A stretch of DNA of 10,430 bases, from the NCBI GenBank assembly GCA_002778965.1, contig PEXX01000006.1, positions 1 to 10,430 of the forward strand. The letters are read 5' to 3'. This document shows positions 7,741-10,430 of this stretch, in pieces (position 1 is the first letter of the stretch; every line of letters begins with the position of its first letter). The position numbers and the translations under genes were made by a program. The notes beneath the pieces are model-generated. The model made no database searches. It was given only the letters and a program-made list of their open reading frames with translations, and had not been told where the DNA came from. The stretch comes from Candidatus Kuenenbacteria bacterium CG08_land_8_20_14_0_20_37_23 (lineage in GTDB: Bacteria; Patescibacteriota; Patescibacteriia; UBA2196; GWA2-42-15).

Positions 7741-7769
7741 TTGACAAAAAAATACTATTATGCTATAAT
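7741..7769 (+). promoter_or_regulatory. Perfect-consensus extended -10 promoter driving a gene-less region
   Basis: TTGACA (7741-7746), 17 bases, TATAAT (7764-7769), with the extended TGC just before the -10. This is one of the strongest promoters in the window by sequence, yet no + strand gene lies downstream, which argues for a non-coding transcript starting near 7776. Confidence 0.85.
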
Positions 7770-7775
7770 TTCAAA

Positions 7776-7980
7776 ATAATTAAATCAGTCTGTAAGGGAT
7801 AACCAAAGTCAAAAACAGTCCAATGCTAGGTATCCCGGTGGAGACAGTCTGAATTTATAGACTCAAAACTCCACCAAAAAAGGAATTTTTGTCTTTCCTG
7901 ACGGCGGAGTGAGAGAGCCGAGTACTCCACACTTTGCTCCTTCAGCCCGCCATCAGGGAAGATACAGGGATAGCTCGTTA
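7776..7980 (+). ncRNA. Candidate structured non-coding RNA (unknown family)
   Basis: Begins at the expected start of the consensus promoter and contains no credible reading frame. Visible pairings: GGGATA(A)CC 7796-7804 with GGTATCCC 7829-7836; GGTGGAG 7837-7843 with CTCCACC 7869-7875, capped by AGTCT 7846-7850 with AGACT 7859-7863; and a long stem 7890-7907 with 7947-7964 (17 of 18 paired, counting two G-U pairs). TATCCC 7831-7836 can instead pair with GGGATA 7967-7972, which would close a three-way junction around the two hairpins. I checked by eye for signature motifs of tmRNA, RNase P RNA and SRP RNA and found none. The 3' end is uncertain: no clear terminator appears until 8294-8318, so the transcript could run about 540 bases. 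Confidence 0.55.
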
Positions 7981-8000
7981 AAAACTGAATAAAATTGAAA
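7887..8000 (+). repeat. Hairpin unit A (related to 9652-9745)
   Basis: A hairpin with foot TCTTTCC (7892-7898) / GGGAAGA (7956-7962), followed by ATAGCT, CGTT and an A-rich tail. The left flank TTTGTCTTTCC is identical (11 bases) to that of unit B at 9652-9745. The tail matches unit B at 18 of 25 positions after TCGTT, while the upper stem has a different sequence that still pairs. It ends a few tens of bases before the inverted-repeat element at 8035. Confidence 0.45.
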
Positions 8001-8034
8001 AACCTCCAATAATTTGCATGGCCTAAAAGCGGCC

Positions 8035-8176
8035 GGCCGCATCCAGCACTAACTTTTGAATTTTTTGCAGTTCAATTATTATTTCCATCTGAATAATAAT
8101 CAGCATTGAGATTTTTAAAGATAATTGGATTATAGCGCCTCAAGGCGCTGTTCAAAAGTTAGTGCTGGATCCGGCC
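8035..8176. mobile_element. MITE-like element E1: 142 bp with 26-nt inverted ends, no gene
   Basis: ATCCAGCACTAACTTTTGAA at 8041-8060 is perfectly repeated in inverse orientation at 8151-8170. Past one mismatch (8040/8171), five more pairs extend the arms to 8035 and 8176, so 25 of 26 positions pair. Inside are an AT hairpin (ATTATTATT 8075-8083 / AATAATAAT 8092-8100) and a GC hairpin (AGCGCC 8134-8139, loop TCAA, GGCGCT 8144-8149) next to the right arm. No reading frame is present. CGGCC occurs just outside the left end (8030-8034) and at the right end (8172-8176), a possible but unproven target duplication; a 12-bp palindrome GCGGCCGGCCGC (8029-8040) straddles the left boundary. The arms share 16 of 17 bases with those around the GIY-YIG gene at 9816, suggesting a non-autonomous relative. 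Confidence 0.6.
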
Positions 8177-8187
8177 TTGGTCGCAAA

Positions 8188-8244
8188 CTTTCTTGATAGA
8201 AAGAGGCCAACGGAATAGTTTAATAAGCTTTAATAAGCCGTTGG
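8188..8244. other. Two further hairpins between E1 and the first toxin gene
   Basis: CTTTCT-TGAT-AGAAAG (8188-8203) is a perfect 6-bp stem with a 4-base loop. CCAACGG (8207-8213) pairs with CCGTTGG (8238-8244) over a 24-base loop containing TTTAATAAG twice. No gene is seen in 7981-8336; these hairpins and E1 are all it holds apart from the terminator at 8294-8318. They could belong to the same long transcript as the candidate RNA. Confidence 0.45.
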
Positions 8245-8293
8245 GAATAAAAATAATAATCTTCCCGCGGCAAAAAAAAGCAATAAGCAATAA

Positions 8294-8318
8294 AAAAAGA
8301 ACTTGGTTGGTTCTTTTT
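8294..8318. terminator. Bidirectional terminator
   Basis: AAAAAGAAC (8294-8302) and GTTCTTTTT (8310-8318) form a perfect 9-bp stem with a 7-base loop. A T-run follows on each strand (longer on the - strand, about 8 T). It should end the toxin-antitoxin transcript from the right and any transcript from the promoter at 7741. Confidence 0.7.
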
Positions 8319-8336
8319 ACGGAAAAATAACAATAT

Positions 8337-8597
8337 TTAACGGTACGCGTCTTTCCGGTGGTCAATGGTATGAAGAATAATTATATTTTTGTCTATCCCG
8401 AAAATACAGCGATAATTTCTGGTAATCCGAAAGCTATAGTAACCCCTCCATTTTTCGCGCAACGGTTTAGTATGCAGATACGGATGGAAAGCGTCTTCGG
8501 CCAAAAAATGAATTAACTCGGCCAACCGCCCTTGAATTTCTACCGGCATTTTCCTAACTGATTTTTTCATCTCGTCAGTATAAACGATGGAAAGCAT
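8337..8597 (-). CDS. RelE/ParE-superfamily toxin (mRNA interferase candidate)
   Basis: From ATG at 8597 the protein has 86 residues. A TTG at 8609 would overlap the antitoxin stop; the ATG, 4 bases after that stop, is preferred. The RelE fold pattern is clear: two N-terminal helices (DEMKKSVRKMPVEIQGRLAE), then strands with a basic row (YYSFRITRNYRCIF, Arg57, Arg60, Arg63) and a C-terminal HRKDAY (His80, Arg81, Asp83, Tyr85), residues that in RelE/YafQ-type toxins cut ribosome-bound mRNA. It is the second gene of a two-gene operon and is followed by a strong terminator. Its relation to the second toxin (9082) shows in the shared FHP-x-L-x-T/H-K-L stretch. ParE-like gyrase poisoning is less likely given the HRKDAY end. 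Confidence 0.8.
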   Translation of the reverse strand: MLSIVYTDEMKKSVRKMPVEIQGRLAELIHFLAEDAFHPYLHTKPLREKWRGYYSFRITRNYRCIFGIDKNIIILHTIDHRKDAYR

Positions 8598-8601
8598 AAA
8601 A

Positions 8602-8850
8602 CTAATCAAATAATGTTTTTACCGGACGCAGTTGGCCATTTCTGGCTTCAATTATGGATTTTTGTAAACTGTTTTCACCCTCTGGCGTCAATTCATAATA
8701 CTTTTCATCGTCATCAGCCGCCCTGGTCGGTTCAATAAAAATACTGTCATCATGAACTATGACGGAAAATTTATTAGTTTTATAGCGAGCCAAAATTGAT
8801 TCCGGCAGCACTAAAGCATTATTAGCGGTGAGGGTTATGGTTTGGGTCAT
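8602..8850 (-). CDS. AbrB/MazE-like antitoxin of the first RelE-type pair
   Basis: 82 residues. The first 45 or so (TITLTANNALVLPESILARY, then KFSVIVHDDSIFIEP) follow the strand-helix-strand pattern of AbrB/MazE/SpoVT swapped-hairpin DNA-binding domains. The charged helical tail (LTPEGENSLQKSIIEARNGQ) is the expected toxin-binding part. Its stop lies 4 bases before the toxin ATG. A promoter with two perfect hexamers lies 25-30 bases upstream. It should neutralise the toxin and repress the operon. The AbrB assignment is by pattern only; a Phd/YefM-like antitoxin is the alternative. Confidence 0.75.
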   Translation of the reverse strand: MTQTITLTANNALVLPESILARYKTNKFSVIVHDDSIFIEPTRAADDDEKYYELTPEGENSLQKSIIEARNGQLRPVKTLFD

Positions 8851-8881
8851 AAAATGTGATTAATTATTTTCTATACCCCAA

Positions 8882-8909
8882 ATTATATCATTCGGGCTTA
8901 ATATGTCAA
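8882..8909 (-). promoter_or_regulatory. Promoter of the first toxin-antitoxin operon
   Basis: Read on the - strand: TTGACA (8909-8904), 16 bases, TATAAT (8887-8882). Both hexamers are perfect. Expected start near 8875, giving a leader of about 25 bases before the antitoxin ATG at 8850. Confidence 0.8.
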
Positions 8910-8937
8910 TTTTTTCCCTAAAAAGAACCAATCAAGA

Positions 8938-8979
8938 ATTTGCCATGCTGGAAGCGCCAGTGATAGCAAATGATTTTTT
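8938..8979 (+). terminator. Terminator-like hairpin
   Basis: ATTTGC (8938-8943) pairs with GCAAAT (8966-8971) and CTGG (8948-8951) with CCAG (8957-8960), followed by GATTTTTT. It has the form of a + strand terminator, but no + strand gene precedes it, so its role is unclear. Confidence 0.3.
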
Positions 8980-9002
8980 ATACCTATTGCAGGAAGTGTT
9001 AG

Positions 9003-9131
9003 ATGTATAAAATAATTTTAATTTTGGCGACGATCATGCTTTACGTCGCGCAAGCTATGGCCCAATCCCACGCCGCGGATATTATCGCCAGCGCGCATAA
9101 TGATCATGTGGCCCAATATAGAGAAGATTGA
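9003..9131 (+). CDS. Possible 42-residue secreted or membrane peptide, or gene remnant
   Basis: ATG 9003 to TGA 9129-9131. It has a proper Shine-Dalgarno (AGGA at 8991-8994, 8 bases before the ATG), unusual in this window. The N-terminus MYKIILILATIMLYVAQAMA looks like a signal peptide or membrane helix with a cleavage-like AMA end, followed by 22 polar residues. The 3' part overlaps tail-to-tail with the toxin gene ending at 9082. A 35-codon frame (8903-9010) ends in an 8-base overlap with this start. It may be chance, the truncated start of a secreted protein, or a small membrane peptide. I recognise no family. Confidence 0.3.
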   Translation: MYKIILILATIMLYVAQAMAQSHAADIIASAHNDHVAQYRED

Positions 9132-9348
9132 CTTCGTCGCTTTTCGCGAAGTCAAAATAGACGCGAAAACCGTCTTTTAGACAAAACGCGTAGCACTCAT
9201 TTAATTTACCCTTCAGTTTATGCGTTTCCAGCCGCGGATGAAAAGGATTTTCGGCAAAGAAGCGAACGCGCTCAAAAAAACTTTTTTGAATATGAAAAGG
9301 TAATTTCTTGAATGAACGTTTAAACCGCGTTGATTGGTTGATGATCAT
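9082..9348 (-). CDS. Second RelE-superfamily toxin (YafQ/RelE-like)
   Basis: 88 residues. N-terminal helices (TRFKRSFKKLPFHIQKSFFERV) precede a strand region LKGKLNECYAFCLKDGFRVYFDF and the C-terminal IGPHDHYAR (His81, Asp82, Tyr84), matching the conserved end of RelE/YafQ mRNA interferases. The ATG at 9348 is 3 bases after the antitoxin stop. The middle segment FFAENPFHPRLETHKL resembles FLAEDAFHPYLHTKPL in the toxin at 8337, so the two are distant relatives, but their antitoxins differ. GC content is clearly higher than in the left half of the window, suggesting a different source. No terminator is evident after its stop. Confidence 0.8.
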   Translation of the reverse strand: MIINQSTRFKRSFKKLPFHIQKSFFERVRFFAENPFHPRLETHKLKGKLNECYAFCLKDGFRVYFDFAKSDEVNLLYIGPHDHYARWR

Positions 9349-9351
9349 ATT

Positions 9352-9579
9352 TTATGTGCGCAAGTCGTGGATAAGATCGTCAACACTGGTGAATCTTTTA
9401 AAGTCGCCGCGCGCGTAATCAATCCGCGCTTGCGCGATAATATCGTCAATCGTTTGCGGTTCATTATCTTCGCGCAATGCCGCGATCGGCAGTTCAACGA
9501 GTATGGTGCCGGCGGCGTCATCGCGCCATACCGGCTTAATCGCGCTAAGCGGAATCTGAAGGGTGGTTGGATTACTCAT
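9352..9579 (-). CDS. Antitoxin of the second RelE-type pair (RelB/Phd-like tail)
   Basis: 75 residues. The C-terminal half (IDDIIAQARIDYARGDFKRFTSVDDLIHDL) has the amphipathic helix and short closing helix typical of RelB-like toxin-binding tails. The N-terminal half (TTLQIPLSAIKPVWRDDAAGTILVELPI) is strand-rich and not clearly a known DNA-binding domain. It lies 3 bases before the toxin start, and a near-consensus promoter sits about 20 bases upstream of its inferred start site. The bases encode many Arg/Ala/Asp residues with GCG/CGC codons, unlike the AT-rich left half. Confidence in the antitoxin role comes mainly from position. Confidence 0.75.
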   Translation of the reverse strand: MSNPTTLQIPLSAIKPVWRDDAAGTILVELPIAALREDNEPQTIDDIIAQARIDYARGDFKRFTSVDDLIHDLRT

Positions 9580-9605
9580 AAAGTATGCTTTAAATTGTTA
9601 TTTTA

Positions 9606-9634
9606 ATAATAGCCTACTCATATAAATTCGTCAA
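9606..9634 (-). promoter_or_regulatory. Promoter of the second toxin-antitoxin operon
   Basis: On the - strand: TTGACG (9634-9629), 17 bases, TATTAT (9611-9606). Each hexamer is one base from consensus. Expected start near 9599, about 20 bases before ATG 9579. Confidence 0.6.
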
Positions 9635-9651
9635 ACAAAAACAGACTTCCA

Positions 9652-9745
9652 AATTTGTCTTTCCATATCTCTTCCCGCTTGACCGGAAATAGATATGGGA
9701 GGAAAAATAAATAGCTAGTTCGTTGAAAATTAAATAGATTTAACA
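9652..9745 (+). repeat. Hairpin unit B (related to unit A at 7887-8000)
   Basis: TCTTTCCATATCT (9658-9670) pairs along its whole length with AGATATGGGAGGA (9691-9703), including two G-U pairs; inside, TTCC 9672-9675 can pair with GGAA 9685-9688. The left flank TTTGTCTTTCC and the right flank ATAGCT...TCGTTGAAAA match unit A, while the upper stem differs but still pairs. It lies 57 bp (TCGTT to TCCAGC) before element E2, as unit A lies 67 bp before E1. No gene is seen in 9580-9815. Confidence 0.5.
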
Positions 9746-9807
9746 AACTTTATTGAGACCAAGATAAGGTTGATTTAAAGTCCAGCACCAACTTTTGTTT
9801 GAATTTG

Positions 9808-9834
9808 ATCCAACGCTAAAATTTAGCGCTGGAT
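9808..9834. other. 13-bp hairpin at the 3' end of the GIY-YIG gene
   Basis: ATCCAACGCTAAA (9808-9820) and TTTAGCGCTGGAT (9822-9834) pair at 12 of 13 positions around a single base. It covers the stop codon (9816-9818). The TCCAGCGCTAA on the - strand echoes the TCCAGCACTAA of the element ends, so it may be an internal, diverged copy of the terminal repeat; it lacks a T-run for a terminator. Confidence 0.55.
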
Positions 9835-10076
9835 AAACTATGCAATAAACGACGTTTTAATTGCGCCAAAGCTTGGCCATGATATTTCAATCGTTTCTCC
9901 CGCGTCAAGGCGTCGCGTTGATCACCGTAAGCTTCGTAGTAAATCAATTTCCACTGATGATTTTTAGTAAAAAAAGATTTGCCAGTCTGGTGTTCATTAA
10001 ACCTGCGGCGCAAATCATTGGTGACGCCATAGTAAATTTCATCTTGTTCGTTTTGTATTAAGTAAACATAGTGCAT
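9816..10076 (-). CDS. Small single-domain GIY-YIG endonuclease (UPF0213-like)
   Basis: 86 residues, the usual length of stand-alone GIY-YIG (YhbQ/UPF0213-type) proteins. The GIY-equivalent is YVYLI (Tyr5), the YIG-equivalent is YYGVT (Tyr15-Tyr16-Gly17), followed by NDLRRRFNEH (arginines 23-25, Glu28) and TREKRLK, where Glu60 is the metal-binding catalytic glutamate. All key residues appear intact, so it should be able to cut DNA. It has no separate DNA-binding domain, unlike homing endonucleases. On the - strand a TATAAT (10088-10083) lies so close to the ATG at 10076 that the mRNA could be leaderless. The gene lies entirely inside the inverted repeats of element E2. Confidence 0.85.
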   Translation of the reverse strand: MHYVYLIQNEQDEIYYGVTNDLRRRFNEHQTGKSFFTKNHQWKLIYYEAYGDQRDALTREKRLKYHGQALAQLKRRLLHSLSSAKF

Positions 10077-10082
10077 AGTTTA

Positions 10083-10111
10083 ATTATAACACTCTGTTAT
10101 AACTAACAAAA
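10083..10111 (-). promoter_or_regulatory. Possible promoter and operator of the GIY-YIG gene
   Basis: On the - strand TATAAT (10088-10083) is preceded after 17 bases by a poor -35, TTTTGT (10111-10106), which lies inside the terminal repeat. A palindrome ATAACA-CTC-TGTTAT (10086-10100) overlaps the -10. The start site would fall at about the ATG itself. Confidence 0.35.
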
Positions 10112-10157
10112 GTTGGTGCTGGAATTATTGCTTCCAGTTGAGTTAAGAAGAAGAAAA

Positions 10158-10385
10158 TTATAAAAATTTTATCAGTTCTTCGTTTGATATATTAATATCC
10201 CGTAAAATAGCGCGCAATGTGCCTTTAGGAATATCGCGGCCCGGATGAATAGGCACAACAGTTCGCCGGCCGTCATTATGCTTCATTATTAGATGAGATG
10301 TCCCGTGTTGCCGATGTTCAAAAAAACCAAGCTTCTTTAAAGCTTGGATTGGGTCGCGATCTGTGATAATCGGCAGTTTAGGCAT
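10158..10385 (-). CDS. hicA: HicA toxin (mRNA interferase)
   Basis: 75 residues, slightly longer than the shortest HicA proteins. The family pattern is complete: an N-terminal helix (RDPIQALKKLGF), a first strand with GTSHLIMKH containing the catalytic His31, strand VVPIHP, and the GTLRAILRDI helix followed by ISNEELIKFL. HicA adopts a double-stranded-RNA-binding-like fold and cleaves mRNA and tmRNA. The ATG overlaps the end of the hicB frame by 8 bases (ATGCCTAA), so the two are translationally coupled, antitoxin first. The closest feature downstream is the GIY-YIG element, 34 bases away; no terminator is visible. Confidence 0.88.
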   Translation of the reverse strand: MPKLPIITDRDPIQALKKLGFFEHRQHGTSHLIMKHNDGRRTVVPIHPGRDIPKGTLRAILRDINISNEELIKFL

Positions 10386-10430
10386 AGACTGGTGTGGATT
10401 TTTCGGTTGCGGGCATGGTAATTGTTTCCA
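10378..10430 (-). CDS. hicB: C-terminal end of HicB antitoxin (partial)
   Basis: On the - strand the last 16 codons before TAA (10380-10378) read ETITMPATEKSTPVYA. A Glu-Thr-hydrophobic ending is common in HicB antitoxins. The assignment rests mainly on position directly upstream of hicA with an 8-base overlap. The rest, including the operon promoter, lies beyond the right edge. Confidence 0.6.
   Translation of the reverse strand, partial: ETITMPATEKSTPVYA

Larger units (their letters stand above)
8302..8936. repeat. 17-nt inverted repeats bracketing the first toxin-antitoxin pair
   Basis: AAAAAGAACCAATCAAG on the + strand at 8920-8936 matches AAAAAGAACCAACCAAG read on the - strand from 8318 to 8302 at 16 of 17 positions. 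The left copy is one side of the terminator stem and its loop. The pair, its promoter and its terminator lie between the two copies, so the 635-bp block may have moved as a unit; this is inference. Confidence 0.4.
9781..10123 (-). mobile_element. Candidate mobile element E2: GIY-YIG gene inside inverted repeats
   Basis: TCCAGCACCAACTTTTGTT (9781-9799) is perfectly inverted at 10105-10123. The 343-bp interior holds only the GIY-YIG gene, a palindrome in front of it (10086-10100) and a 13-bp hairpin across its stop codon (9808-9834). The arms match those of element E1 at 16 of 17 core bases; the one difference (CACC/GGTG here, CACT/AGTG there) is made in both arms, so pairing is preserved. Read on the - strand, the 3' end (AGCGC hairpin, TTCAAA, right arm) has the same order as the right end of E1. 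No clear target duplication is seen. A GIY-YIG nuclease as the driver of such an element is inference. Confidence 0.55.

Noticed and set aside
7776..7980. tmRNA, RNase P RNA, SRP RNA or 6S RNA
   Set aside because: No T-loop or tag frame, no RNase P conserved core, no SRP tetraloop region, and no single long closing helix of the 6S type could be found by eye.
9334..9606. 90-codon + strand frame opposite the second antitoxin
   Set aside because: It shadows the antitoxin gene, which has its own promoter, spacing to the toxin and family-like C-terminus.
8035..10123. Integron cassette array with attC sites (TA cassettes separated by palindromes)
   Set aside because: The inverted repeats do not contain the RYYYAAC / GTTRRRY core pairs expected of attC, no integrase gene is visible, and the repeats enclose a gene rather than following each cassette.
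8035..10123. CRISPR array
   Set aside because: Only inverted pairs of related repeats are present; there are no evenly spaced direct repeats with spacers and no cas genes.

Overview
The window reads like part of an AT-rich bacterial chromosome, most plausibly from the Candidate Phyla Radiation (Patescibacteria). This is inferred from small compact genes with few Shine-Dalgarno sites, several short proteins resembling uncharacterised CPR families, and a dense accessory region of small toxin-antitoxin genes. No rRNA or marker gene is present, so the assignment is tentative. The standard stop codons suffice; no long gene needs TGA read as an amino acid.

Layout, left half (all + strand): 1-425 is the C-terminal end of a phosphoenolpyruvate-utilising enzyme (phosphohistidine swivelling domain). 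498-1763 is an AbiE-like pair (winged-helix antitoxin candidate, then nucleotidyltransferase) behind a perfect-consensus promoter whose -10 lies inside an inverted repeat. 1808-4513 is a P2-type cation ATPase. 4632-4741 is a 55-bp tandem duplication whose end supplies the -35 of a promoter for a likely operon: a small conserved soluble protein (4806), a single-pass membrane protein (5138), a polytopic membrane protein (5620) and a membrane-anchored HtrA/S1C protease homologue with a PDZ domain (6453). That homologue has lost the catalytic His and Ser.

Middle: a terminator at 7699-7727 closes that operon. A perfect extended -10 promoter (7741-7769) then fires into more than 500 bases with no gene. 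This stretch folds into nested hairpins, a possible three-way junction with a competing 5' strand, and then a 142-bp element (8035-8176) bounded by near-perfect 26-nt inverted repeats.

Right half (8292-10430) is an accessory island with every recognisable gene on the - strand: an AbrB-like/RelE-like toxin-antitoxin pair, a second RelB-like/RelE-like pair, a small GIY-YIG nuclease, and hicB/hicA, entering from the right edge.

The most interesting signal is that the GIY-YIG gene sits inside 19-nt perfect inverted repeats (9781-9799 and 10105-10123) of the same family as the ends of the gene-less 8035-8176 element. The two families differ by a compensatory base-pair change and share an internal AGCGC hairpin near the same end. 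Both are preceded, at 57-67 bp, by related hairpin units. I infer a small GIY-YIG-linked inverted-repeat mobile element plus a non-autonomous, MITE-like relative. This is a hypothesis from two copies and needs a genome-wide search.
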